From NCBI RefSeq assembly GCF_905480005.1, contig NZ_CAJQOO010000008.1, positions 62,001 to 126,000 on the forward strand: DNA of 64,000 nt. Direction: 5' to 3'. The notes under the pieces were generated by a model. That model did not search any database and was not told the origin of the DNA. It saw only the letters and a program-made list of their open reading frames with translations. Source of the stretch: an uncultured Maricaulis sp. Lineage in GTDB: Bacteria; Pseudomonadota; Alphaproteobacteria; Caulobacterales; Maricaulaceae. A program made the translations under genes and the position numbers. This document shows, piece by piece, positions 18,788 to 27,632 of the stretch. How positions within the stretch are numbered: position 1 is the first letter of the stretch; each line of letters opens with the position of its first letter.

Positions 18788-19636
18788 CTACAGCCCTTTC
18801 GCGAGGGCGTCGAATTCCAGCAGGCGCTTCACCAGAGCCTCGAACTGATCAAGCGGCACCATATTCGGTCCGTCGGATGGCGCATTGTCGGGATCCGGAT
18901 GCGTTTCCATGAACACAGCCGCGACACCGATCGACACCGCTGCGCGGGCCAGGGTGGGGACAAATTCGCGCTGGCCGCCCGAAGACGCGCCTTGACCGCC
19001 GGGCTGCTGGACCGAGTGGGTCGCATCGAAGACCACCGGTGCGCCGAACTGCGCCATGATCGGCAGCGAGCGCATGTCCGATACCAGCGTGTTATAGCCA
19101 AAGCTGGCGCCGCGCTCACACGCCATGATGTTGGGATTGCCCGCTGCCGCGATCTTCTCGATCACATTTTTCATGTCCCAGGGTGCCAGGAATTGGCCCT
19201 TCTTGACGTTGATCGGCTTGCCGGTCTCGGCCGCCGCAATCAAGAGGTCGGTCTGACGGCAGAGGAAGGCCGGGATCTGGAGAATGTCGACTGCCTGCGC
19301 GGCGATACGCGCCTGCTCTTCGGAATGCACATCCGTCAGCACTGGCAGTCCGCTCGTCTCGCGGATCTCTGCAAAGACCGGGAGTGAAGCCTCAAGGCCG
19401 AGGCCGCGTTGCGCCTTGATACTGGTGCGGTTCGCCTTGTCGAAGGAGGTCTTGTAGATCAGGCCGACATCCAGACGATCGGCGATCTCACGCAATTGGG
19501 CCGAAACTTCCAGCCCATGCTGGCGGCTTTCGAGCTGGCACGGGCCCGCAATCATCGTGAGTTTGCGGTCATTGCCGATCTCGATCGGATTGCGACCGGG
19601 ACGCGGGATGGAAATGACGGAATTGACCTGGCTCAC
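18788..19636 (-). CDS. kdsA: 3-deoxy-D-manno-octulosonate-8-phosphate synthase
   Basis: 282-aa KDO-8-P synthase, which condenses phosphoenolpyruvate with arabinose-5-phosphate for lipid A core assembly, implying a lipopolysaccharide outer membrane. The motif IAGPCQLES at 29-37 has cysteine at position 33. Metal-dependent KdsA enzymes (Aquifex type) carry Cys here, whereas metal-independent ones (E. coli type) carry Asn, so this one is predicted to be metal-dependent. [13 protein letters not shown] and [14 protein letters not shown] are also present. It is divergent from the photolyase gene across a spacer with a 16-base palindrome. Confidence 0.95.
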   Translation of the reverse strand: MSQVNSVISIPRPGRNPIEIGNDRKLTMIAGPCQLESRQHGLEVSAQLREIADRLDVGLIYKTSFDKANRTSIKAQRGLGLEASLPVFAEIRETSGLPVLTDVHSEEQARIAAQAVDILQIPAFLCRQTDLLIAAAETGKPINVKKGQFLAPWDMKNVIEKIAAAGNPNIMACERGASFGYNTLVSDMRSLPIMAQFGAPVVFDATHSVQQPGGQGASSGGQREFVPTLARAAVSIGVAAVFMETHPDPDNAPSDGPNMVPLDQFEALVKRLLEFDALAKGL

Positions 19637-19675
19637 GCGGGCTCTCCTTGTGGACGCGAATGCTGTCGCTCGACT

Positions 19676-19691
19676 GATCCGATATCGGATC
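19676..19691. promoter_or_regulatory. Perfect 16-base palindrome between kdsA and photolyase
   Basis: GATCCGATATCGGATC is a perfect palindrome centred in the 99-base divergent spacer, 40-45 bases from each start codon. The location suggests an operator controlling one or both genes, but I cannot name a regulator. Confidence 0.35.
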
Positions 19692-19735
19692 GATGACGTA
19701 GCGAGACAAGGCCCTTATTGAGCGACAGGACAAGA

Positions 19736-21223
19736 ATGGCAAGTTCCAGCGCCACCGATACCGCCCTCGTCTGGTTTCGGCGAGACCTTCGGGTCCTTGA
19801 TAATCCGGCGCTTCATGCCGCAGTTCGCAGCGGGCACAAGCTTGTCTGCGTTTTCATCCATGAAACCGGGGGCGAGACTGCAACAGCCCCGGGCGCCGCG
19901 GCACGCTGGTGGCTGCACCACTCCCTCGAACGCCTCGCCGAGGACTTGTCGGCCCGCGGCGCGCGCCTGGTCCTGCGCAGCGGTGACCCGGCCGAGATCT
20001 TGCCGGCCCTGGCTCGCGAAGCATCATGCGGCGAGATCTACTGGAACCGCGCCGACCGGCCCGAGATTGATGCGCGCGACAGACGCTTCGCCCGCCAGCT
20101 TGAGCGTTCGGGGATCAGGCCCCGCACATTTCGGGGCAGCACACTCATCGACCCGGCTTCCCATCTCAATGGATCGGACAAGCCCTATCGCGTTTTCACG
20201 CCGTTCTGGAAGGCGGCGCTGCGGAACCTTGATCCGCGCGCGCCCTTGCCGGCCCCCACGCAGCTGATCAACGGTAAAAAGGTCGCAAGCGAGGTCCTGG
20301 AGGATTGGAGTCTGTTGCCGAGCCGCCCCAATTGGGCGAGTGGCTTTGACCAGGACTGGACACCTGGCGAGGCCGGCGCCCACGCGAAACTCGACGCCTT
20401 CCTCTGCGGCCCCATGGCCGCCTACCCTACCGACCGCGATCGCCCCGACCGCGAAGGCACGTCACGCCTTTCGCCGCATTTTGCCTGGGGTGAAATTTCG
20501 CCGAGAACCGTGTGGCACCGTGCCCGTGATCACGCCGAGCGCGGCGGCGCGTTCCAACCGATGGAGAAATTCCTCTCGGAAGTGGGTTGGCGCGACTTCG
20601 CCATCTATCTCGCATTCCATTTCGGCGATTTGAGAGAGGCGAACTTCAACAGCCAGTTCGATCATTTTCCCTGGCGCAAGAATAATAACGGGCTGGAGGC
20701 GTGGAAGCGCGGCCAGACCGGCGTGCCCATCGTCGATGCGGCGATGCGCCAGCTCTGGCAAACGGGCTGGATGCACAACCGCACGCGCATGATCGTCGCG
20801 TCTTACCTGATCAAGCATCTCGGCGTTCACTGGCGCGACGGCATGATCTGGTTCGAGGATACCCTGGTCGATGCCGACCTCAATGTGAATGCCGCGAGTT
20901 GGCAATGGGTTGCCGGATCCGGCGCCGATGCGGCCCCCTACTTTCGGGTATTCAATCCGGTAAGCCAGGGCGTGAAATTCGACCCGAACGGGGTGTATGT
21001 GCGGCGGTGGGTTCCGGAGCTGGCCAAGCTCGACAGCAAAGCGATCCATGCGCCCTGGGACCAGCCGGATGGTATCCTCGCCATGGCCGGTGTCACGCTT
21101 GGCAAGACCTATCCGCGCCCGGTCGTCGACCTGAAGCAGGGGCGTGAGAGCGCTCTCGCCGCTTATCAGCACATGAAGGAATGTGCCTCGAGCGCGGCAG
21201 CCGAGGCGGACGCGACCAGCTGA
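19736..21223 (+). CDS. phrB: Deoxyribodipyrimidine photolyase (class I)
   Basis: 495-aa flavoenzyme that splits cyclobutane pyrimidine dimers using blue light. The N-terminal antenna domain starts ALVWFRRDLRVLDNPAL. The FAD domain shows VGWRDFAIYLAFHFGDLRE, TGVPIVDAAMRQLWQTGWMH, HWRDGMIWFEDTLVDADLNV and ASWQWVAGSGADAAPYFRVF, which include the electron-transfer tryptophans. The ATG at 19736 has AGGACAAG upstream; the frame opens 18 bases earlier at a TTG. CPD specificity is inferred from overall class I layout. The stop lies 2 bases from that of the convergent DUF6134 gene. Confidence 0.94.
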   Translation: MASSSATDTALVWFRRDLRVLDNPALHAAVRSGHKLVCVFIHETGGETATAPGAAARWWLHHSLERLAEDLSARGARLVLRSGDPAEILPALAREASCGEIYWNRADRPEIDARDRRFARQLERSGIRPRTFRGSTLIDPASHLNGSDKPYRVFTPFWKAALRNLDPRAPLPAPTQLINGKKVASEVLEDWSLLPSRPNWASGFDQDWTPGEAGAHAKLDAFLCGPMAAYPTDRDRPDREGTSRLSPHFAWGEISPRTVWHRARDHAERGGAFQPMEKFLSEVGWRDFAIYLAFHFGDLREANFNSQFDHFPWRKNNNGLEAWKRGQTGVPIVDAAMRQLWQTGWMHNRTRMIVASYLIKHLGVHWRDGMIWFEDTLVDADLNVNAASWQWVAGSGADAAPYFRVFNPVSQGVKFDPNGVYVRRWVPELAKLDSKAIHAPWDQPDGILAMAGVTLGKTYPRPVVDLKQGRESALAAYQHMKECASSAAAEADATS

Positions 21224-21225
21224 AC

Positions 21226-21870
21226 TCAGTTATCGCGAAGGCGGTAGACGATATTCTGGTCGCGGATAGAGAAGGCGCAACCGACCCAGCGGCCCTCTGC
21301 ATCATACCAAAGGTCGACCGTGACAGAGCCGGTCATCCGGTAGCGGCGGGCGTCGATCAGACCACTTCCGGTCTCGACCCGGTCCATCCCCAGATCCTCG
21401 ATCGTGACGTCCATTGGCTCACCGGTCTCGGTGTTGAGTACCGCCGGAAGGCCCGCCATATAGCCGGACCAGTGACTGGACGGGACCAGGTCCTCGATCC
21501 AGCCGTCTTGCGAGATCAGGCGCCCCGCTTCATCGCGAGACAGCGCGTAGCGGGTGCGGTCACCATCCTTCAGCGTCGAGGCCGTCAGCGAAACCAGCTC
21601 GCCTCCGTCCCAGACCTCCTCGGACTCATGCTCGTAGCGAAATACGGTCACCGGTCCGAAACCGACCCGCAGACCGATTTCGATCTCGACTTCCATCCGC
21701 CCATCGGGTCGCTCGGAGAATTCCACCCGGTGTTCGCCAAAGGGCGAACCGTTCCGGAATACATCGAAAGTGACATCATCTGGCGTGTCAGCGAGCGCGC
21801 CAGGCGTCGCAAAGCTGAGCGTGGCAAGGGCGAGCGGGATGGCTTGAATCATGGGAGTATGGCGGGTCAT
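21226..21870 (-). CDS. Exported DUF6134-like protein
   Basis: About 214 aa with a signal peptide (MTRHTPMIQAIPLALATLSF, cleavage probably after ALA near residue 27). The mature part is rich in beta strands: VTFDVFRNGSPFGEHRVEF, then DGRMEVEIEIGLRVGFGPVT and LDAxRYxMTGxVTVDLWYD-like segments. This resembles the DUF6134 family of periplasmic proteins, whose function is unknown. The frame continues 26 codons upstream, but the ATG at 21870 gives the only sensible signal peptide. No clear ribosome site is seen. Confidence 0.7.
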   Translation of the reverse strand: MTRHTPMIQAIPLALATLSFATPGALADTPDDVTFDVFRNGSPFGEHRVEFSERPDGRMEVEIEIGLRVGFGPVTVFRYEHESEEVWDGGELVSLTASTLKDGDRTRYALSRDEAGRLISQDGWIEDLVPSSHWSGYMAGLPAVLNTETGEPMDVTIEDLGMDRVETGSGLIDARRYRMTGSVTVDLWYDAEGRWVGCAFSIRDQNIVYRLRDN

Positions 21871-21977
21871 GATTGGACTACGCTTTGAAGCACGATCCGG
21901 ATTGCAGGCCTTGCCATTTTCTTTTCCATCCGCGACACCAACTGACACTGGTCAGCCCCAGCCTAGGAGACTTGCCC

Positions 21978-22979
21978 GTGCAACCTGCCCGCAGCGTTAT
22001 TGACCTGATCGGCCACACCCCGCTGATACGATTGAACGCCGCCTCGAAAGCCACGGGATGCGAAATCCTCGGCAAGGCGGAGTTTCTCAATCCGGGCGGA
22101 TCCATCAAGGATCGCGCAGCTCTGGGGATTATCCGAGCTGCGGAAGCCAGTGGTGCGCTGCGCCCTGGCGGCACGATTGTGGAAGGCACGGCCGGCAATA
22201 CCGGGATCGGTCTCGCCCTGGTTGGTGCCGCCCTCGGCTATCGAGTGGTGATTGTCTTTCCACGCACCCAGTCCAAGGAGAAGAAGGATGCCATTCGATT
22301 GCTCGGGGCCGAGTTGATCGAAGTGGATGCCGTGCCCTACGCCAATCCCAATCACTATGCTCGCTATTCCGGGACGCTGGCAGCGGAGCTGAGTGAGAGC
22401 GAACCCAATGGGGCTATCTGGGCCAACCAGTTCGACAATACCGCCAATCGCGATTTCCACGCTGCCACCACGGCGCAAGAAATCTGGGACCAGACCGACG
22501 GCAAGCTGGATGGCTTCATCTGCGCCGTTGGATCGGGAGGCACGCTCGCCGGTCTGTCCCGCGGCCTGAAGGCCAGGCGGGAGAATGTCCAGATCGGAAT
22601 CGCCGACCCGGGCGGCGCGGCGCTCTACGGGTTTTTCAAGGATGGTGAGCTCAAGGCCGAAGGCACGTCGATCACGGAAGGGATCGGCCAGAGCCGGGTG
22701 ACGGCCAATCTCGAGGGCATCCAGGTCGACCGCGCTTATCGTATTCGCGATGAAGAGGCCCTGCCGATCATTTTCGACCTGACCCAGAAGGAAGGCCTGT
22801 GTCTGGGCGGGTCTTCCGGGATCAATATCGCCGGCGCCATGCACATGGCACGCGATCTGGGGCCGGGCCATACGATCGTGACCATCCTTTGTGATCACGG
22901 CGCCCGCTATCAATCCAAACTCTACAATCCGGATTTCCTGCGCGAAAAAGGCCTGCCCGTGCCGGCCTGGCTGGCCTGA
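21978..22979 (+). CDS. cysK: Cysteine synthase (PLP-dependent)
   Basis: 333-aa fold-type II PLP enzyme that makes cysteine from O-acetylserine and sulfide. The PLP lysine sits in NPGGSIKDRAA. The substrate loop reads EGTAGNTGIGLA, with Ala for the Ser of the classical TSGNTG. The phosphate-binding loop is AVGSGGTLAG, and CLGGSSGINIAGA is near the C-terminus. The start is GTG with GGAGA seven bases upstream; the upstream open frame has no ribosome site. It is the first gene of cysK-sseA-metC. A cystathionine beta-synthase-like role cannot be excluded, given the downstream metC. Confidence 0.92.
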   Translation: MQPARSVIDLIGHTPLIRLNAASKATGCEILGKAEFLNPGGSIKDRAALGIIRAAEASGALRPGGTIVEGTAGNTGIGLALVGAALGYRVVIVFPRTQSKEKKDAIRLLGAELIEVDAVPYANPNHYARYSGTLAAELSESEPNGAIWANQFDNTANRDFHAATTAQEIWDQTDGKLDGFICAVGSGGTLAGLSRGLKARRENVQIGIADPGGAALYGFFKDGELKAEGTSITEGIGQSRVTANLEGIQVDRAYRIRDEEALPIIFDLTQKEGLCLGGSSGINIAGAMHMARDLGPGHTIVTILCDHGARYQSKLYNPDFLREKGLPVPAWLA

Positions 22980-23809
22980 TGGGCACAAGCCTGATCCACG
23001 CGGGCGCCGCGATTTCGCGGCTGTCCGACCCTGACACCATTTTCCTGGATGCCAGCTGGACCTTCCCAGCCGGGCCGCAGGATGGCGCCGAAGGCTATAT
23101 ACCCGGCGCGCGTCCATTCGATATTGATACCGTCAAGGACACCGCCAACCCGCTGCCGCACATGTTGCCGTCCGCCCCGGATTTTACCCGACACGCCCGC
23201 GGGCTTGGCATCAATGGCGCCAGCAGGCTGATCGTCTATGACCGTTTCGGCTTGTTCAGCGCCGCCCGTGTCTGGTGGATGTTCCGGGCCATGGGACATG
23301 AAGGTGTCGCGGTTCTTGACGGCGGTCTGCCGGCCTGGATAGCCGCATCGGGGCCGGTCGCAGACCGGCCAGCATCGCGTTGGACGAAGGGTGATTTCGA
23401 GGCGGCCTTGATTCCGGCCCGCCTCGCAGACCGGGACAGTGTGGCAGCGGCGGTCAAATCCGGGCGGAGCCAGATTCTGGATTCCCGCGGCAAGGCTCGT
23501 TTTGCGGCGCGTATCCCCGAACCGCGCCCGGACATGCGCGGTGGCCACATGCTCGGCGCGCGAAACCTGCCCTACACGACCTTGCTGACAACGGAGGGCA
23601 AGCTCCGGATCGACGAAACGCTCTTCACGCGAGCCGGATTTGATCCGGACCGGCCGACCATCACGAGCTGCGGCTCTGGGGTCACGGCTTGCATTGTTTC
23701 GCTGGCACTGGATTGTCTGGGATACGATTCCGCCGTCTATGACGGATCCTGGAGCGAATGGGGCAGCTGTCCCGACACCGAAATCGAAACGGGACGCGCC
23801 GCGCCATGA
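22979..23809 (+). CDS. sseA: 3-mercaptopyruvate sulfurtransferase
   Basis: 276-aa two-domain rhodanese. The N-terminal domain is non-catalytic (FLDASWTFP, GYIPGARPFDID). The C-terminal domain carries the catalytic Cys231 in the loop CGSGVTA, the loop type of mercaptopyruvate rather than thiosulfate sulfurtransferases. It moves sulfur from 3-mercaptopyruvate to a thiol acceptor. Its ATG overlaps the cysK stop (TGATG) and its own stop overlaps the metC start (ATGA), so the three genes form a coupled sulfur-amino-acid operon. Confidence 0.93.
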   Translation: MGTSLIHAGAAISRLSDPDTIFLDASWTFPAGPQDGAEGYIPGARPFDIDTVKDTANPLPHMLPSAPDFTRHARGLGINGASRLIVYDRFGLFSAARVWWMFRAMGHEGVAVLDGGLPAWIAASGPVADRPASRWTKGDFEAALIPARLADRDSVAAAVKSGRSQILDSRGKARFAARIPEPRPDMRGGHMLGARNLPYTTLLTTEGKLRIDETLFTRAGFDPDRPTITSCGSGVTACIVSLALDCLGYDSAVYDGSWSEWGSCPDTEIETGRAAP

Positions 23810-24963
23810 AAGACGATACCCGCCTCACCCGCCTGGGCCGACCGCATGATGAGCGCGGACAGGTCAATCCTTCCGTAGCGCGCGGATCGACCATGCTGGC
23901 GCCGTCGGCCGCCGCACTCTACGACTTTCCGCCAAGCCGCAAGCATTATGGCCGGGTGGGTCTGGAGACCCATGACGCCCTGCGCACCGCCCTCACCGAG
24001 TTGCAGGGGGGAGCGGGTTCGGCCCTCACCTCATCCGGCCTGATGGCCAATACGCTGTCCATCCTTGCCGCGACCGAGGCTGGCGGGGAAATCTTGGCTG
24101 CCGACTGTATCTACGGGCCGGTCCGCAATTTCCTGCTGACCCAATTGTCGCGCTATGGAATCACGACCCGTTTCTTCGCGCCGCGCATGGGCGCCGAGAT
24201 CGCGGACCTGATCACCGACAAGACCCAGGCTATCCTGCTGGAGAGCCCGGGCTCCCTGACGATGGAAATGCAGGACGTCCCGGCGATCGCAAGAATTGCC
24301 CGGGACAAGGGTGTCACCACAATTATCGACGATACCTGGAGCGCCGGGCTGACTTTCAAGCCGCTTCAGCTTGGCGTCGATTACGCGGTCCAGGCACTGA
24401 CCAAATATGTGGGCGGGCATTCCGACCTGCTCATGGGCGCTGTCGTCGCGCGCGATGAGGCGCTGTTCCAGAGACTGCAAACCACAGAGCGCGCCTTCGG
24501 TTTCCATACCGGGCCGGACGATGCCTATCTCGCCTTGCGCGGCCTGCGGTCGATGGCGGTCCGCATGGAGCGGAGCGCTGCCAGCAGCCTGGCCATCGCC
24601 GACTGGCTCGCCGCCCGATCAGAGGTCGGGGCCATTCGACACCCGGCCCGCCCGGATCATCCCGACCATGCCATTTTCCAGCGCGATTTCACCGGTGCCT
24701 GCGGGCTCTTCGCCTTTGAGGTCCCGGGCTGGGATGTGGCGATGTCCGAGCGTTTCCTGGACGCGCTGGAAGTCTTTGGCATGGGCTTTTCCTGGGGCGG
24801 CTATGAAAGCCTCGCCATCCATTGCGATCCGCAATTGAAGCGCACGAAGACCGACCACAGCCATGACGGCGCCTTGATCCGTCTCTCTATCGGTCTCGAA
24901 GCCCCCGAAGACCTGGTCGCCGATCTGGAGCGCGGTTTCGCAGCTGTCGCGGCCATACGCTGA
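23806..24963 (+). CDS. metC: Cystathionine beta-lyase
   Basis: 385-aa PLP enzyme of the Cys/Met-metabolism family that cleaves cystathionine to homocysteine, pyruvate and ammonia. The PLP lysine is in QALTKYVGGHSDLLMG; other family marks are DDTWSAGLTFKPL, and SWGGYESLAIH near the C-terminus. The start ATG overlaps the sseA stop by four bases, which decides the start over the longer open frame. It closes the cysK-sseA-metC operon. The length and the SWGGYESL motif fit MetC better than gamma-synthases. Confidence 0.93.
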   Translation: MKDDTRLTRLGRPHDERGQVNPSVARGSTMLAPSAAALYDFPPSRKHYGRVGLETHDALRTALTELQGGAGSALTSSGLMANTLSILAATEAGGEILAADCIYGPVRNFLLTQLSRYGITTRFFAPRMGAEIADLITDKTQAILLESPGSLTMEMQDVPAIARIARDKGVTTIIDDTWSAGLTFKPLQLGVDYAVQALTKYVGGHSDLLMGAVVARDEALFQRLQTTERAFGFHTGPDDAYLALRGLRSMAVRMERSAASSLAIADWLAARSEVGAIRHPARPDHPDHAIFQRDFTGACGLFAFEVPGWDVAMSERFLDALEVFGMGFSWGGYESLAIHCDPQLKRTKTDHSHDGALIRLSIGLEAPEDLVADLERGFAAVAAIR

Positions 24964-25024
24964 ACCGGGCGAGCCCGCCCCCTCGGGACGGGACCGCGGA
25001 GTGAGTTGTCGTGCGCAGGAAAGC

Positions 25025-25101
25025 TGGCGCTTCCGGCAGGACTCGAACCTGCAACCATCCGCTTAGAAGGCGGGCGCTCTATCCGGTTGAGCTACGGAAG
25101 C
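25025..25101 (-). tRNA. tRNA-Arg (anticodon TCT)
   Basis: A 77-base cloverleaf on the minus strand. The acceptor stem GCTTCCG pairs fully with CGGAAGC, the discriminator is G, and the 3' CCA is encoded. The anticodon loop is CTTCTAA, with TCT at 25065-25067, reading AGA/AGG codons. The T-arm is GCAGG-TTCGAGT-CCTGC. Confidence 0.95.
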
Positions 25102-25123
25102 TGAAAACTGTCAGGCGAGGCGC

Positions 25124-25429
25124 CTAGTGCGACCAGGGCTGTTTGCGATCGGCCGAGAAATTATCGGCATAGGATTTCGCGTAACGCTTTGGTTCATGCG
25201 GCTCGACGACCTGGAACGGAATACCCTGACGCTTGGCATAGGCCACCGCATCTTCCTGGGTGTCAAAGGTCAGCTTGATCTGGCCACGCATGTCGGAGGA
25301 CGAGGTCCAGCCCATCAGCGGGTCGGGGCGCTTGGCCATCTCGGGCGAGAATTCGAGCACCCATCTTTTGGTCTTGCCGCGACCGGATTGCATCGCATTG
25401 CGTGCGGGACGATAGATCTTTGCGAACAT
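25124..25429 (-). CDS. NADH dehydrogenase accessory subunit, NDUFS4 family
   Basis: 101-aa homologue of the mitochondrial complex I 18-kDa subunit NDUFS4 (ETC complex I subunit conserved region). Family marks are [22 protein letters not shown] at the N-terminus (here [18 protein letters not shown]), [25 protein letters not shown] and a C-terminal [17 protein letters not shown]. The bacterial form is typical of Alphaproteobacteria, where it docks on the N-module of complex I. It stands alone between two tRNA genes, away from any nuo operon. Confidence 0.93.
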   Translation of the reverse strand: MFAKIYRPARNAMQSGRGKTKRWVLEFSPEMAKRPDPLMGWTSSSDMRGQIKLTFDTQEDAVAYAKRQGIPFQVVEPHEPKRYAKSYADNFSADRKQPWSH

Positions 25430-25488
25430 GCGTCTCTCCCAATCATATCACGACATTGCCGGGCGGGACCCTGCGAAGGCCCGGCAAA

Positions 25489-25565
25489 TGGTCGGGGCGG
25501 CAAGATTCGAACTTGCGACCCTTCGCTCCCAAAGCGAATGCGCTACCAGACTGCGCCACGCCCCG
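25489..25565 (-). tRNA. tRNA-Pro (anticodon TGG)
   Basis: A 77-base minus-strand cloverleaf. The acceptor CGGGGCG pairs with CGCCCCG, the discriminator is A and CCA is encoded. The anticodon stem TTCGC/GCGAA encloses loop TTTGGGA, with TGG at 25529-25531. It reads most proline codons by wobble. Confidence 0.95.
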
Positions 25566-25606
25566 ACTGAGTGCCCTTATGTAAGCGCGTTCCGATTAAG
25601 GCAAGC

Positions 25607-26176
25607 CTACTGCGCCTCGACAGGGCTTTCCTCTGCAGCATCATCATCGTCCGCGACCGCTGCCGGCTCGCCATCATTACCGAAAATGGCGTGGTGAACA
25701 CTATCACCCGGGCGCAGTCCCAGCTCGATCGCCTGCCCCGCGCCCAGCTCCAGGACGCCGGAAACACTGGCTTCCGCGGCAAGGCTGCGCAGCGATTCGG
25801 CCTGGGCATAGGCAATGATCTTCACAATCCTGCCCTCCGGATCGATGAAAACAATATCCAGATCGACCAGCGTGTTCCGCATCCACATGGAGGCTGATTC
25901 CGGCGGCGCATACTCGAACAGCATGCCCGTGCCCGGCTCGATGCTCTCGCGCCACATCAACCCGCGCTGTTTTTGGTCAAGCGTCGTTGCGATCTCCGCC
26001 ATGATGACATGACTGGCGCCACTCGCCGTGTCGATCCGGACGACATCGGGACCACCGAATATGATCGGCGCATCCTGTGCAGTCGGGTCAAGAGCAGGTT
26101 GAGGAGTGGCGGGCTGGGCCGAAACGGCGCCGGCCAGACCAAGAGCCAGAAGGCTGGAGAGGATCAGGTTTCGCAT
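25607..26176 (-). CDS. Exported DUF192 family protein
   Basis: 189 aa with a signal peptide (MRNLILSSLLALGLAGAVSA) and the DUF192 domain in the second half. Its core is TLDQKQRGLMWRESIEPGTG, MLFEYAPPESASMWMRNTLV and DLDIVFIDPEGRIVKI. A poorly conserved acidic tail follows (AVADDDDAAEESPVEAQ). The family is widespread and of unknown biochemical function. It lies downstream of the double cold-shock gene on the same strand, with about 90 bases between them. Confidence 0.87.
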   Translation of the reverse strand: MRNLILSSLLALGLAGAVSAQPATPQPALDPTAQDAPIIFGGPDVVRIDTASGASHVIMAEIATTLDQKQRGLMWRESIEPGTGMLFEYAPPESASMWMRNTLVDLDIVFIDPEGRIVKIIAYAQAESLRSLAAEASVSGVLELGAGQAIELGLRPGDSVHHAIFGNDGEPAAVADDDDAAEESPVEAQ

Positions 26177-26232
26177 GGCCGCAAGCTAACCGCGCACCCG
26201 TGGGCGCGCAACGGTCAAACGCAAGGGAAAGC

Positions 26233-26256
26233 GGCGGGCGACGCAGGTCACCCGCC
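26233..26256 (-). terminator. Hairpin after the double cold-shock gene
   Basis: Ten-base arms with one mismatch (GGCGGGCGAC and GTCACCCGCC) enclose a 4-base loop 9 bases past the cold-shock gene stop. The minus-strand 3' flank is only weakly T-rich, so it may attenuate rather than stop transcription into the DUF192 gene. Confidence 0.45.
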
Positions 26257-26264
26257 CTTGATAG

Positions 26265-26789
26265 TCAGGCCGCGCCGGCAGGCTTGATTTCCGCGGCCAG
26301 CGCGCCCTTGGGGCCCTCGACACAGCGAACCTCGAGGCGATCACCGGGCTGGATATCGTCCAGCCCCGCGCGCCGCAGAGTGGCTGCGTGCAGGAAGACG
26401 TCACCCTCGACCTCGTCGCAGGTGACAAATCCGTATCCACGCAGCGCGTCGAACCATTTCACCACCGCCTCGCTGAAAGGCGCGTTTGTAACGGCATAAG
26501 GATGGAAACGTCGTGGTCGGGTCTCGGCTTCGGCATCGCCGCCCACCATCTCAACCAGTTCGACCGCCTGTCGGCCCTTGTCGCCCTGAACCGCTTTGCA
26601 CAGCACTTTCGCATTGGGAAGCGCCGGACCTTGCCCGAACCGCCTGAGGCAGCTCGCATGAAGCAGGATGTCCCCCTGCCCGTCACTTGCATCGATAAAC
26701 CCATAGCCCCGAGCCGGATCGTACCACTTCACCCGGCCTTCGAGCTCAAGCATCTCCGTGTCTTCAAACACTTCGTGAGCCAAAACCAT
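26265..26789 (-). CDS. Protein with two cold-shock domains
   Basis: 174 aa containing two CspA-type OB folds, at about residues 14-82 and 105-172. Each has the RNA-binding RNP1-like core: GYGFIDA at 28-34 and GYGFVTC at 118-124. The single-stranded nucleic-acid face is preserved in both ([26 protein letters not shown]). Double-CSD proteins of this type are common in Alphaproteobacteria, where they act as RNA chaperones in stationary phase or cold. I keep the first ATG; a second ATG twelve codons in has GGAG directly abutting it, which is too close. Confidence 0.9.
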   Translation of the reverse strand: MVLAHEVFEDTEMLELEGRVKWYDPARGYGFIDASDGQGDILLHASCLRRFGQGPALPNAKVLCKAVQGDKGRQAVELVEMVGGDAEAETRPRRFHPYAVTNAPFSEAVVKWFDALRGYGFVTCDEVEGDVFLHAATLRRAGLDDIQPGDRLEVRCVEGPKGALAAEIKPAGAA

Positions 26790-27026
26790 AATGTCACTCG
26801 CTTAAACAACCCTCGAGCGAAAGGTTGTTACACAAACTGATAGGTTAAGAGAAGATGAATTCGGCTTTGGGCCGTATTGGCTCTGACCTAAATATTGATA
26901 GTGCGAGCCATTCTCACCCCTTCAACTACTATATCTTGTGGTTTTGTAGAATTCTCCACGCTACTTGATGCGCTTAGCATGACAGTTCGGTAATGTGCAT
27001 TTTTTCCCGTATCAGGCGAATTTTTT
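26790..27026. other. AT-rich spacer without a supported gene
   Basis: Clearly richer in A and T than the flanking genes, with runs such as ATTTTTTCCC and AATTTTTTATG. It presumably carries the promoter and 5' leader of the double cold-shock gene. A 62-codon minus-strand frame here (26888-27076) shows no domain-like pattern. I see no terminator or clear repeat. Confidence 0.4.
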
Positions 27027-27119
27027 ATGCACCTTGATCCGGCCATAGGCTCGGAAATGCTCCGTGAACACATCAAAACACGTGAATTTGACTGGAAAAT
27101 TGAGCCGGATAACCGCTGA
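27027..27119 (+). CDS. Possible 30-aa small protein
   Basis: A short frame from an ATG at 27027 to TGA at 27117-27119. Its composition looks protein-like: MHLDPAIGSEMLREHIKTRE, ending FDWKIEPDNR. AGGCGA lies about ten bases upstream of the ATG. It ends 3 bases before the queD stop on the other strand. There is no family match I can name, and it could be the tail of a lost longer gene. It is offered only as a candidate. Confidence 0.3.
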   Translation: MHLDPAIGSEMLREHIKTREFDWKIEPDNR

Positions 27120-27122
27120 GTC

Positions 27123-27632
27123 TCAATCTTCGGTCAGCGAGACCTGCAAACGCTCGGTCTGGGCGAGACGCTCAACCGCTGCAGCGGAACGATAGATCGC
27201 CGAATTCGAGGCATGCTCAGAACATTCCACCGACTCGACCCAGCAGCGGCCACCCGTCGCCGTGGCCACGATCTCGGACGCCTTGTGAAAGGCCATCTCG
27301 GCCATACGCTCACAGCTCGTACCCTCGACAAGACGAATCTTGGCCAGGCCGCACTCGCCGAGCGCTTCAAGCATCGGCCGCTCGGGATCATCGCGCGCGA
27401 CCAGGAGTGAGTGGTCGAACATGTCGTGCAGCCACTCCTTGATCGGCCCGAAACCATCCTTGCCGAAATCCAGCACCCAGCCCCGCTTGTCGAGCTGTTC
27501 CGCGGCGAACACGAAGTTGAAGCCGAAGGAATAGCCGTGCAGAAGCGCGCAATGGCTGTCCGCAGCCCATTGCCGAGAGCAACAGGACAGACCGCGCTCA
27601 TTGCCATAGGATTTGGTCGACAGATGGGCCAT
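27123..27632 (-). CDS. queD: 6-carboxy-tetrahydropterin synthase-like protein
   Basis: 169-aa member of the 6-pyruvoyl-tetrahydropterin synthase/QueD family, which makes 6-carboxy-tetrahydropterin for queuosine. The zinc-binding histidines appear in SHCALLHGYSFGFNFVF (residues about 26-42). FDHSLLVARDDPERPMLEAL contains the conserved aspartate and histidine, and EGTSCERMAE the glutamate region. It is longer than E. coli QueD (about 120 aa), mainly through the N-terminus and a C-terminal tail. The ATG at 27632 is chosen as the first one giving a compact N-terminus. Pterin specificity is inferred. Confidence 0.8.
   Translation of the reverse strand: MAHLSTKSYGNERGLSCCSRQWAADSHCALLHGYSFGFNFVFAAEQLDKRGWVLDFGKDGFGPIKEWLHDMFDHSLLVARDDPERPMLEALGECGLAKIRLVEGTSCERMAEMAFHKASEIVATATGGRCWVESVECSEHASNSAIYRSAAAVERLAQTERLQVSLTED

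Noticed and set aside
21871..21977. SAM riboswitch before cysK-sseA-metC
   Set aside because: The leader is only about 105 bases, and I could not find the conserved cores of SAM-I or SAM-II elements in it.
25025..25565. tRNA genes as integration sites for a mobile island
   Set aside because: No integrase, no duplicated tRNA 3' end and no composition shift next to the tRNAs; the flanking genes are core genes.
26888..27076. 62-codon minus-strand frame in the AT-rich spacer
   Set aside because: Ser/Met-rich composition with no ribosome site and no pattern; the plus-strand 30-codon frame is the better candidate.
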